Below are positions 22,321-32,875 of a stretch of 64,000 bases of DNA, piece after piece. Location of the stretch: the NCBI GenBank assembly GCA_027924645.1, contig BSBN01000241.1:11928001-11992000 (forward strand), given 5' to 3'. The notes under the pieces are model-generated. The model did no database searches. It was not told the origin of the DNA and saw nothing but the letters and a program-made list of their open reading frames with translations. This DNA is from Cunninghamia lanceolata. Its lineage: Eukaryota > Streptophyta > Pinopsida > Cupressales > Cupressaceae. The translations under genes and the position numbers were made by a program. Each line of letters starts with the position of its first letter. Position 1 is the stretch's first letter.

Positions 22321-22845
22321 TTGAAAGTTCCACCCTGGATTGGTCCTAGCATTGACAATAAATCCTTATTAAGGGCAAACTGTAAATGGAAACCACCGAA
22401 GCAAGGGTGGATTAAGTTGAACTTTGATGGGGCAGCCAGGGGAAACCCGGGGGTGGCGGGAATTGGAATATGTCTACATAATGCGAAAGGAAAGCTATTA
22501 GGAAGGATAGCAAAACCTATAGGAATAAAGACAAACAATGAAGCTGAAATAGAAGCTATAAGAATAGGTTTGGCATGGTGCAAAAAATGGAAGCTTAAAA
22601 GAATAGCGATTGAAGGAGACTCATCTATAATAATAAATGCAATAAGACAGGGTAGAACACTGAATTGGAAACTAAATAGTGCTATAGAACAAATAATGGA
22701 AACTCTTGAAGATATAGGAGATTATACAGTGAATCACATCTATCGGGAGGGCAATACAGACGCAGATAAATTAGCTAACCTAGGAGCCGATGGGCAAGAA
22801 ATCGAAGAAATTGATGTATTTGTGAGAGAAGTACACGGAAGGTGA
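22321..22845 (+). CDS. LINE-encoded RNase H domain (plant RVT_3 type)
   Basis: A 174-codon frame without internal stops covers the complete RNase H fold at the C-terminus of plant LINE ORF2 proteins. It reads WIKLNFDGAARGNPG with the first Asp, NNEAEIEAI with the Glu, IEGDSSII with the second Asp, and HIYREGNTDADKLANLGA with the His/Asp. All catalytic residues are present. The start at 22321 is only the first ATG-frame position; the real protein would begin far upstream in the missing RT. It is a fragment, but much better preserved than the other LINE here, so the insertion is comparatively young. Confidence 0.85.
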   Translation: MKVPPWIGPSIDNKSLLRANCKWKPPKQGWIKLNFDGAARGNPGVAGIGICLHNAKGKLLGRIAKPIGIKTNNEAEIEAIRIGLAWCKKWKLKRIAIEGDSSIIINAIRQGRTLNWKLNSAIEQIMETLEDIGDYTVNHIYREGNTDADKLANLGADGQEIEEIDVFVREVHGR

Positions 22846-24660
22846 AGAAAAGCGATTTCATAATAGGAAATCAAGTATAGCGGTAAATGATTATATACGA
22901 ATTTAAAGGTAAACAAGTGCAGATACATTTGTGAGTATAATATAAATTGCAGATATATAGACATATATATAAATAGCATAAATACATAGATTAAGGTGTC
23001 ATCCAGTCCTTTAATTTATGCTCAAAAATTTCCTCGAAATTTAGCTATGAATATAGAAGAAGCAAATCTAATAAGATCAAAAGCTTAATTCTTGTGATCT
23101 TGAAGATGAGGGAAGACAGTTCTACTTCACAAAAGTACACACACATACTCATGAGGACCAATCTCTCTAGATAAAGATCATGCTCAGGTATGAATCACTT
23201 GCGAATGACTCCATCTCCAAAAAATGGTGCAACAGTGCTCACAGGTTATTTAAGTCGGAAGAATCGTAAGAAATTAAGCTTTCACCTACTAATCCTAGTT
23301 TAGCTTGATTTTGCTCCATCTGACCCTCTTGAAGCCATCAGTAAGGAAGCCAGAGATTTAGAGTTAGCCTTAAATTCCCTGAGTACTATGCTCCAGCACC
23401 AATAATTTACCCTAAAAAGCAACAAAATCCCCCCTTTCTCATCTGCATATCTAGTGGCATTTGGATTTCTTTTTAGCCAATATAAAAACTAGGAATAGGA
23501 ACACCCTCATAGGATATTGCCTTGTCAAAGTCCCCCACACCACAGTCATTCCGAGCCGGAATGATGACTTGGCCTTCAGGAATCCGTGACAAAACAAACA
23601 TTTTGGCATCTCACAGCACTAAAGGTTATCATTTTTCAGTAGGTGCAATTTGAGATTGCTTGTGAATATGTTAGGTTATCTGGAATTTGGAATAATTGAA
23701 TAGTTAGCAGTGTGTCACTAAGCTTCTACCTGTTAATCACTATGGGTGTCTTGCTGAATAAAACTACCTCTATAAAGTATAGTCACCAAAGATTTGAGAG
23801 TAGCTAAATAAATACATATGTTAGTAACTTCTCAATATGAATATCTAATGTTTAGTTCTTTTTATGCAATATAAGATGAATATGAATAAGGTGAATATGA
23901 AATAATTCAGAATTATTTATAACCGTGTGGTGAGCAGAGTTGGTGTAGTAGATTCTTATCTTGCAGGAACAAAAAAGTGTGTATTCATATGAATATAAAC
24001 TGAAGATGATGTTATAACAGCAATAATCAGTCTATGATGAAAATGAATATGTAAAAAGTGGTAATGGTTTTGATTGCAATATGGCTACTAACACAAATGT
24101 CAATACTTGTAGCATCATAGTATAGTTAACTCTTTACTTGGACTGGCACATTGAATTAATATAGACAGAATCGTAAAAGCAGAAACAAACACCAGAGGGC
24201 TTGAAAACACATTAATGCGAGGGCAAGACATAAAAGGCAATGGCAAGAGAAAGCAATGGCACGACCACACAAAAGGACAGCTGAAAGAAAAACAAGATAC
24301 ATTATTTACAAAAGATAAGGAATTAGAATACGAAACATTGATAAGTATTTATGTATTGTAAAAGATGGGTATGCCCATCAGCTCGATATATAAGAGCGAT
24401 GTAATCAAAGTATAATAAAAGCCATGTTCTGAATCATGGACGTATGCCTCCATTAACTTGTATTAGAAAGGGAATGCCCTTCTCGTCTCCATCAAAGGGA
24501 GTTTGTAAACCTACGCTTGTAGGAATTCTGTACTTGCTAATATTTTCTGGACTCATGTCCCGGGCCAGACTGGAGGTTTTCTTCCCCGTTCTTTCCTACC
24601 AGTGCCCGCACGAACGGAGGAAAAAATGTAAATTTATTGAAAATTAATATAATAAAATCA
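22846..24660 (+). other. LINE 3' untranslated region
   Basis: About 1.8 kb without a recognisable gene, ending near an AATATAATAAAATCAAGGCC segment and the A-rich tail. Assignment rests on position between the LINE ORF and the tail. Confidence 0.5.
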
Positions 24661-24939
24661 AGGCCTCGGCCGTTTACTGATCAAAAAATAAATAAATATA
24701 TAGTTCTTTAAAAATAAATTTTAAAATTAAATTATTAAAATTCCAAGTTTGATACACTTTCCAGAACTACACCAAATGGCAAATAGTAAATTATTAATTT
24801 ATTTAAATTATTTAAGAGGTTAAGAACTCATGATTTCATTTTTTTATTTTACCTTCATCCCGTTAAAACTATACAGTTAATTTTAACTTTTTAAGTTTTA
24901 TATTGTATCAAGATTCAGGTTCAAATTTGCTAAGTGAAG

Positions 24940-27106
24940 ATGGATATATTTAGTGTAAATGCTGATTTTGCTTTGGGGAATGAAGTTGATGAGGAATTAG
25001 GCAACCAAACATAAACCCCTAGCAGAACCATAGACAATTCAAGTGCACATGCAAGTGTATTACATTCCGATTGCCCTTCACAGTTGTCAAAATTTGCCAA
25101 CAAGAAACATCCTTTACAGCAGTTTGCAACAATAATGGACACAAATAAAGCACCTAATTTAGGTGGAAGTTGAAAACGGAAGTGCAACATTTGCCCAAAT
25201 GGTAAGTGGAATGGCAACATGACAAGGACTAATGCACACTTTTTGCATATCCTTGGTAAAGGAGTTGGGGGTTGTGATAAGCTCTCACTTGGAAGGAAGG
25301 CTAAGATGATCAAATTATATATAAAGGAGGTTCAGATCTACCACCTTCATATCCTTCATTTGGGGTAAGTGCAGTGGAGTCAATGGGGAAATGAAAAGCT
25401 ACAGGTTCATCCTCACCAAACCCAATCACAGATATGTTCAATGTGCAAGGAAGGGAGGTTGCAGATGAAGCCATTACCAATTTCTACTTTGGCAACGACA
25501 TTCCTTTCCATGTTGCTCGATCTCCAGGAAATGCTTGAGAAGGTATGCAAAGTTGGTCCTAGTGAGACTAGATTGAGAACCACTCTCTTGGAAAAAAGTT
25601 ATTCCAAGGTTAACTTGTTGATGGAGGAGAGGAAGGCCAAATGGGTGACACATGGTTGCAGCATAATCATGGATGGGTGGACGAATATTAAACACCGTCC
25701 ACTCATCAATGTTATAGTTTCATGCATTGATGGACCTTCTTGCGAGCAATTGATTGCTCAGCAAAACGCAAAGATGTCGAGTTTCACTTTCAAATCCTGA
25801 GAGAGGCCATTGAGGAGGTTGGTCCTCAAAATGTGGTGCAAGTGATTACTGATGCAACAAATGTTGTAGGGCAGTAAGTATGTTGGTTCAATCTACACAT
25901 AGGCACATCTATTGGACCCCTTGCTATGTGCATACTATGAACAATGCACTCAAAGACATTGGAAAGATAGAGTGGGTGAAATAGGTGGTGGGGGATGCAA
26001 GGGAGATGCAAATGTTTATTTGCAACCACCACATTTCATTGGCATTGTTTCGGACCTTTACAATGAAAGAATTCCTTAAACTGGTTGAGACTCAATTTGC
26101 TTCCTATTTCACTCTACTAGAGAGGATGCTTGAGTTGCAAGAGCCATTGCAACTTATGGTTATGACACAAGATTGGAACAGGTGGATGGAGTCAAAGACT
26201 GAACAGGGGAAGAGGGTGAAGGAGATTGTGATCAACGATACTTTTTGGTTGAATGTGAGATACATCACATCTTTTGTACAACCTATTTTCACTGTCATCA
26301 GATTTGGGGATTTTGATAGTCTTAGTCTTGGGGAGATGTACGAGTGCATTGATAGCATGCTTGGCCAAATGAAGGCTGACATTTGTGCGAAAGACCCCAC
26401 CCTAGAGTTCTACAATAAGCATATTTACCCCATCATCCAGAAAAGGTGGAACAAGTTGAAGACCCCTCTACACATGGCTGAATATGCTTTGAATCCAAAA
26501 TGGCATGTGGAAAGAGTTGGTAGAATTCTTCCTATTCATGATCACGAGGTGAGCAATGGCCTCATGAAAGCCTTCAAAAACTTGTATAGTCTAGAGGAAG
26601 CTTCATTGATCAGAGTTGAGTGGTTTAAGTTCACAAAACTACATGGCTACAAGACTTCGGCAAAGATTGATAGGCACACTTTGGCACAGGAGAAGCCAAT
26701 TAGTTGGTGGACAATCTATGGACCTCCAAGACCATTGCGCACACTTGCCATTTGTCTTCTCTCACAAGTTTCTAGTTCCTCAGCTACTAAGAGGAACTAG
26801 TCCACATATAGCTTTATCCACTCTCTAAAGAGAAACAGACTTACCTTTGCGAGAGCGGAAAAGCTTGTTGCAGTGCATAGTGTCTTGCATCTGATTGATC
26901 ACAAGACACCTCAGTATAGGCAAGGCCCAACACAAAGGTGGGATGTAGAGCCCGAGGTGCCACAACAACTTGATGATGACCACAATGTGCAAATGGCATT
27001 GGAGAATCCACTTCCTTCTGACAGTTCCAGTGATGAGGAGTTTCCTACATATGGAGCTGTTGATGATGATTGTAATGGCTACGCTAGATTACTTGCAATA
27101 TACTGA
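24940..27106 (+). pseudogene. hAT-2 transposase (BED finger, DUF659, dimerisation domain), broken
   Basis: In order: a BED-type zinc finger near 25165-25260 (KCNICPNGKWNGNMTRTNAH), then DUF659 from about 25480 to 25800 (HGCSIIMDGWTNIKHRPLIN). Next is a long core frame 25985-26800 (271 codons) including EYALNPKWH. The last part is a C-terminal dimerisation block (NWSTYSFIHSLKRNRL) out to an acidic tail ending near 27106. Stops or frameshifts occur near 25175, 25360, 25750, 25875, 25981 and 26800. It is the source gene of the 7.7 kb element and is now inactive. Confidence 0.88.
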
Positions 27107-27184
27107 TGTTAACACTATTGTTTTTTTGCAAATTCAAACAAGGAATAGAAAACAATAACATTGATTCATACCCATGAGGAGTTG

Positions 27185-28389
27185 CTGATAATGTGCACCA
27201 GTGTTCAGTGTATGTGTTCTACTGTTGTACGGCAGCCATGGGAGGTGGTGTTTACAAGGATATTCACATAGCTCTGCTAGTATCAAATATCAATAACAAG
27301 ATAATTATCACCCAGAAATCTGCCTGAGAATAAGGTCTGTCACAGCAGCGTTGGAAAGACTCAGAAGTCTTCTGTACGGCGCCCAAGATAGGATATTCTT
27401 CCACGTTTTGTTGAAGTCTTCAGCCACAAACTCCTTCCAAGGCTTGCATACCAGTCTAGCATCAATAGCGACCCCCCACACACAAATAGACACCTTCAAA
27501 CACCAATGACATACCAATTTGGAAACCCACGTCAAAACTACATAGTACGGCCTATACGATGTACGGCTGGTAATAGGAATGTTAGAACAACATACAAATC
27601 ACTAGAAACTGCTCAGAAGGAGGCGTCTAGACAAGGCAAATGTGATTCAGGCCTCAAACAATACATAACAATCACTTCACTCACTACACATTCAACCCCC
27701 TCTACTGCTATACGGCTGAACATGTATGGCCTCCTCAGGGAAAAACACAACTAATATCTAACTCCAAAAAAATATGGAAAAGCACTCCAAAATCCACTTC
27801 CAAAATATATTTCAATCTCAAACCCTGTTATCTCAGCATTCATTCTTCAAAAAATCATCATCATCAAACTCCATTGTGTGCTCAGTATGATTTCTGGGTG
27901 AAATCATCAACTTCCCAGCTAAGATTAATATTTCACAATCGAAACTGGAGATAATTTGAGGTTAAGCAACCTCTCAGACCTCTGCTAACCAGCACAAGCT
28001 CTCCAGAAAACAAAATCAATTTTCAAAATAGCAGAAGGAAAGCAGAATGAGCGAATGAGTCAAAAATATAGTCTTTTTCCCAGCCACCCCACGCCCAAGC
28101 AAACAAGGCAAATCCATTAATTATCCCATTACTGGGCGCTCCACTCCTCATTAAGCATTGCCTTGAATAGGCATCCACAGGAAGAGGGTCCCACCAAACT
28201 CAACGCCCACTATTGAGCGCAATATATAAACTTTTAAAAGGTATAAGTTATATAACATCTATTTTGTAAGTTGAGGCAACCAATAACTTATAATAATCTT
28301 TTAAAAGCCATATTTCCCTTACCCACAAGTTAGCTTTCGGGAAATAAAAAAAGCTAACCTTTTCTCAATATTTTCTATTGGAAAGGGGA
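27185..28389 (-). repeat. Possible solo LTR in the 3' part of hAT-2
   Basis: On the minus strand a segment starts TGTCCCCTTTCC, resembling the gypsy B LTR start TGTC...CCCCTCC. It has a TATA-like GTTTATATATTGCG about 170 bases in. The other end and target duplication could not be fixed, so this is tentative. Confidence 0.3.
27308..27535 (-). pseudogene. F-box-like gene fragment, uncertain
   Basis: A 75-codon minus-strand frame contains ARLVCKPWKEFVAEDF, close to the C-terminal half of plant F-box domains (L-CK-W--F---DF), followed by WKNILSWAPYRRLLSL. No N-terminal half of the F-box or downstream repeat domain is seen. It lies inside the 7.7 kb hAT, antisense to the transposase, so it could be a captured host fragment. 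The match is short. Confidence 0.35.
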
Positions 28390-28835
28390 CATTACGATGA
28401 TGATTTTAATTTTTGAGTTTTTTGGCATTTTGCTCAAACAAAAACAGCTATAGATATTGTTTTTGGCAATTTAATTTTGTCATTTTGATGCTTGTCACTT
28501 GTATAATGAGATTATGAGACTCTACTTGGTACTTTTAACTTTCAAACTACTTATAACTTAATTATTTCAGTTTGAAATGGATTCCGATTTTCAGCTACTA
28601 TGAGTATGAAGTTTGAATGATCATTGACATTCAATTGTTCAATGTTTAAAGTTTAGTCTAAGTTACCTATGGCTATATCTCTTTTTAGTTTTTAACTTTT
28701 CTAACCTATATATATTTTTATTAATTATATAGCCGTTCACTCAACCCTTGTCGTCCCCAAAATTTTGGAAAAAAAATTCGTCCTCGAAAACCCATCCCCC
28801 CCATCTTGGAAACTCAAAGAAATACTGGTATTTCT

Positions 28836-29243
28836 CCAAGATTGATATGCAATCTGGGTACCATCAGATAAGGATGAGAGAAGGATGTGCATAAAACAAC
28901 TTTCAAGTGTCATTATGGGCATTAAGAGTTCCTAGTCATGCCATTTGGGTTGACTAATGCACCCACCACATTTCAGTCTTGCATGAACCAAGTATTTGTT
29001 AAGCAATTGCAGAAATTTGTATTGGTTTTCTTTGAGGACATATTGATCTATAGCAAGACTTGGGAGGACCATTTGAGGCATATAGATGAAGTACTAGGCA
29101 TTCTTGAGCAGCAGTCACTTTTCGCCAAGGCATCCAAATGTGAGTTCGGGATGACTGAGATCTTATATTTGGGGCATAAGATTAGCACCCAAGAAGTCAG
29201 TGTGGATGAGGAGAAGATTTGGGCAATAATGGATTGGCCTTGA
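28836..29243 (+). pseudogene. Gypsy B reverse transcriptase, C-terminal part
   Basis: RT resumes after the hAT with KIDMQSGYHQIRM (catalytic Asp), then a small frameshift near 28876 and a TAA at about 28923. The open frame 28938-29243 follows with MPFGLTNAPTTFQ. The catalytic block reads VLVFFEDILIYSK, where the family has F/Y-x-DD: the first Asp of the pair is Glu. It ends with LGHKIS and VDEEKI. Confidence 0.9.
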
Positions 29244-29273
29244 CCTTGAACTATATCACATTTAAGAGGGTTT

Positions 29274-29711
29274 GTGGGACTTTGCAGTTATTATAGGAGA
29301 TTTGTTCGAGGCTTCTCACAGTTGGCTGCCCCGTTGACCAATTTGATGAAGAAGGGAGCTTTCTCTTGGAGTGATTCGACACAGGAGGCTTTTGACAAGC
29401 TCAAAAAGGTAATGAGTTCATGCCCCGTTTTAGCTATTCCAGATTTTTCACTTCCGTTTGTTTTGGAGTGTGATGCTTCAAGAGAGGGTATTGGAGCGGT
29501 ATTGATGCAAAACAAACACCCTATAGCATTTGAGATTTGGAAGCTCAAGAAGTCAGAGAGGAGTTTCTTTATTTATGATAAGGAGATGCTAGCCATCATG
29601 CATGCATTGGCTAAATTTAGGCAATATTTGGTTTGCGAGAGATATGCGGTGAAGACAAATCATAACAACATGAAGTTCTTCCTCAATCAAAAAGATTTGA
29701 ATGATAGATAG
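29274..29711 (+). pseudogene. Gypsy B RNase H domain
   Basis: A 145-codon frame runs from SYYRRFVRGFSQLAAPL into the RNase H domain, with LECDASREGIGAVLMQ (first Asp), YDKEMLAIMHAL (Glu) and KTNHNNMKF, where families have T-D-H-x-x-L; this second Asp is Asn. It terminates with DLNDR then a stop, where families continue to the integrase without interruption. Confidence 0.9.
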
Positions 29712-29776
29712 CAAAAGTAGGTAAGTAAGTTGAAGATTATGATTTTGATATCAAGTATGTTAAGAGGAAGAATAAT

Positions 29777-30855
29777 GTGGGGGCTGATGCATTATCTAGG
29801 AAGCCTTATTTATGTTCCGTGACTGACATTTTTGCTGATTGGAGAACTCCTATATTAGTTGAGTATGCCAAGAATGCATTTGTTATTGACATCTTGGAAG
29901 GCAAATTGCAAAATGACAGGTACAAGGTGGTTGAGGAGCTCATTCTCTATAAGGACCAAGCGTACCTTGTTCCAAGATCGAAGATGAAAGAGAAGGTTTT
30001 GAGAGCATGTCATGACACTCCATTGGCTAGTCATCAAGGGTACTACAAAACACATAGACAGGTGAGAAAGCGGTTTTCTTGGCAAGGCCTCAAGGGGGAT
30101 GTTTTGAAGCATGTTAGAGAGTGTTTGACTTGTCAACAAAACAAAGTAGAGCTGACATTTCTAGCAGGATTTTTCCAACCCCTACCCATTCCAAATCAGG
30201 AATGGGAAAGCATTTCTATGGATTTCATCACCAGTTTTTCGTGAGTGAAGTGTGGCTGATTTGTTTTTTGGACAGGTGTTTAGATTACATGGGCTGCCTA
30301 GAAACATTACAACAAGTTCATTAGTTTGTTTTGGCAAGAACTTTTTCGATTGACAGACACAGAGTTGACCCCAAGCACTAGCTATCACTCTCAAATGGAT
30401 GGACAAACTGAGATTGTGAATAAGTGGATAGAAGGGTATTTGAGGAATTATGTTACAGGGCAGCAAACAACATGGATTAAGTGGCTACATCTTGGGGAAT
30501 ATTGCTACAAATCCACTCATCACATGTCTATACGTATGACGCCTTTCAAAGCACTATATGGATATGATGTCTTATCTTTTGTGGATTTGATACTTTCGGA
30601 CAGCAGAGTCCTTGGAGCTCGAGATTTAGTTCAGCAAAGCATGGATATTTTAAATGCACTCAAGGAAAACTTGCAGCAGGCCCAAAATCAGCAAAAGATG
30701 TACGCTGATTGGTAAAGTTTGGAGAGACATTTTGAGATGGGAGAATTGGTATTTTTGAGGTTGCAGCCTTATAGGAAATCTTCCATCAAAGGGAGTGGTG
30801 CGGAGAAGCTCAAACCCTGATTTTATGGGCCTTATAAGATCATATGGAAGATAGG
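29777..30855 (+). pseudogene. Gypsy B integrase, internally deleted
   Basis: The N-terminal HHCC zinc domain is present (HDTPLASHQGYYKTH and CLTCQQNK). The core starts with SMDFITSF carrying the first Asp. Then a segment around 30245-30325 is scrambled, with loss of the second catalytic Asp region. The core resumes with FWQELFRL, SYHSQMDGQTEIVN (the Glu) and LGEYCYKSTHH. The frame continues to the element E insertion at 30856. The HHCC motif and Glu survive but the enzyme cannot be complete. Confidence 0.88.
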
Positions 30856-32818
30856 TGTTACATCCCCAACCTGTGATTAGCTTAATCTTACTCTTACATG
30901 GTAATCAGGAGGATTAGTTAAGAGTTTGATGATTTGATATTGTGGAAATATCTTATTTGACCTTTGATTATGAGGTTAATGACTGATGTTAATTAGTTTT
31001 GAACACTAATTGATTTATATTATGGGATATGATAATGATGCACTAATCATGGTTTTGTGATCCTGAGTGTGAATGGGAAAATGTAATGTCCTTTGAAGAA
31101 GGAAGGACAGTATCATCCTGGAGGAAGAGTTAGATGTTGAGAAAACAAGGTTGATTAGTCATCTGAGTATCGGTTTCTATGTCCTTCTGTATCCCTTTGT
31201 AAGTTGTCATGAGCCATGTCTCCTTTCTTAGTAATTGTGTTCCTTTGAGTTGTTTTGTTGATGGTGCTTTATCGACTAGATGACGTTCTTGGAACAACGA
31301 CTCAAGTTGTATGATAGTCGAGTTATGAGTCGATGAGATCTCTCATTACCCTATTCTTAAATAGGGATACTAATTCTTTATTTTCTAGTCATTTGACTAA
31401 AGTTTACAGTCGATGTTGGGGGAGTATTACTCGACCCCGATTATCCTAAGATTTTAGTGTGATATCTTTTGCTTTCATCTTTAAGATGATTTTGAATATT
31501 ATAATAGTTCTTCAACCCATGTTATTAGTCGAGAGTGTTTATATATAATTATATATATATGGACCTCTTTAGAGGTCGATGTTAATAACTCTTGACTATG
31601 TTATTAACTACCTTATCTTATCTTATTCTTACCTCATCGATATCCTTAAAGCCACAAGGAGTGGGAAAGGAGAGATGATAGGTTGAGTGGGTTGCGTGGA
31701 TCAAAGATCCCGCAAGGTGGCAAGCCCAGATCGCATGCAAAGAACATGCTTTGGTTATTTATCGAACGCCATCTTGGAGATCTTTTTGAAGGACTCAGTT
31801 GGAGTCTGGGAGTGTTAGTTGCTAATTTCTGGTGATAGACTTCGAGAGAGAAGTGGGGTGTGCGAGTGGCGAACACAGAGGAGCTACATTCTCTAGTTGC
31901 AGAGAATTACTATCTGTGAGAACGACTAGAGTTGCCAGAAGAGTTCGAACTCTGCGAGTTGCATCTTTAACTCTGTGAAATATATTCAGGTATCTTTTAT
32001 CTAGAGCCCTCGGCTCATATGATATATTGATTGCAATACAGTTAACATCCTTTCATTTGAAAGTAACGTCGGCATTGCCAATTATAAAGACTAAGAAATA
32101 TATTGCTTTTAATGCACAAAGTTGAGACTGTATATTTAATTATGCATATCGATAAATGTTAAGAGTAGTCGAAGGCTCTTGGAGCCTGAAATGAAATATA
32201 ACTCATGATACTTTGAAACTATTGCTTTCTTGTGGCGCTCGGCCAGCTTGAGGTCATAAACCCTACGTGGGATTGCATGCATGAGCACCCACAAGTTTTA
32301 GTTGTTCCTATGCGCCATGCATTATGCGCCATATGTTACATCCCCTTTTGTTTGAACAATAAAATATTAATTATGTTGTTAGTTGAGTACAACTGCTTTC
32401 ATTTGAATGTGAAATTGTTCGTTGGAAAAATATATATGATAACTTTTCTTTAATTGCGAATATTTTCTTACTTATATGTGAAAATGGATTGATGAAAAGA
32501 TATTAATTATTATCCGTATCATGGAAATAATTTAACCTTCCTTAATTGTCTAAGTGGTTGCAAGACAAAACAGGTGGCTAGGAAAAAGGGATATCAACAA
32601 GAAGAGGGTGATTACAGGAATCGAAAAACAATAATTAAGCCAAAATCCTAAAGTCACCGTAGCTTTGGCCAAGGCACATGAGTATAAATATATATAAATA
32701 TATTTTAGTGGTGAAAAAGATTTATCTCTTATGTTTATTTAATAAATTATTTTGAGTCTTACCTTGTGGAGCGCTTGAAGTGTTTGAGTTGAAATCTTGT
32801 TTGTAACTCCTCTTTCTT

Positions 32819-32875
32819 CTCCACTACGTTGGAGTGCAAGAGGGAAACCGCTCCTTGCACTCAAACGTAGTGGAG
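32819..32875. other. Strong inverted repeat / hairpin inside element E
   Basis: The 22-base arms 32819-32840 and 32854-32875 are complementary except for one position, with a 13-base loop. The left arm begins CTCCACTACGTT and the right arm ends AACGTAGTGGAG. The adjacent AAACCGCTCC and GGAGCGGTTT offer an alternative pairing. It could be a precursor-like foldback or a small inverted duplication. Confidence 0.8.

Larger units (their letters stand above)
22311..24690 (+). mobile_element. 5'-truncated LINE (non-LTR retrotransposon) inside hAT-2
   Basis: It begins just before an RNase H coding segment and ends in an A-rich AAAAAATAAATAAATA tail after a long 3' untranslated region. 5' truncation and an A-rich tail are typical of target-primed LINE insertion. 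It is flanked by a direct repeat of about 140 bp, unusually long if it is the target duplication. No reverse transcriptase domain remains. Confidence 0.7.
21126..28827 (+). mobile_element. hAT DNA transposon, 7.7 kb (hAT-2)
   Basis: Exact 8-bp duplications GTATTTCT flank it at 21118-21125 and 28828-28835. The termini begin CAGTGTGCTCC and, on the opposite strand, CAGTATTTCTT; deeper matches include ATTTTGGGGACG followed by CAAGG in both ends. It carries a BED-finger/hAT transposase gene in the same orientation. Deleting it with one octamer rejoins the gypsy B RT in frame. Its size is inflated by a LINE fragment and possibly other sequence. The 5' subterminal 300 bases repeat a TTGGGGAC-like motif. 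Confidence 0.88.

Noticed and set aside
32334..32345. Second TGTTACATCCCC inside element E, considered as a 3' LTR start
   Set aside because: The sequence after the 12 bases does not match the start of E, so it is not an LTR pair.
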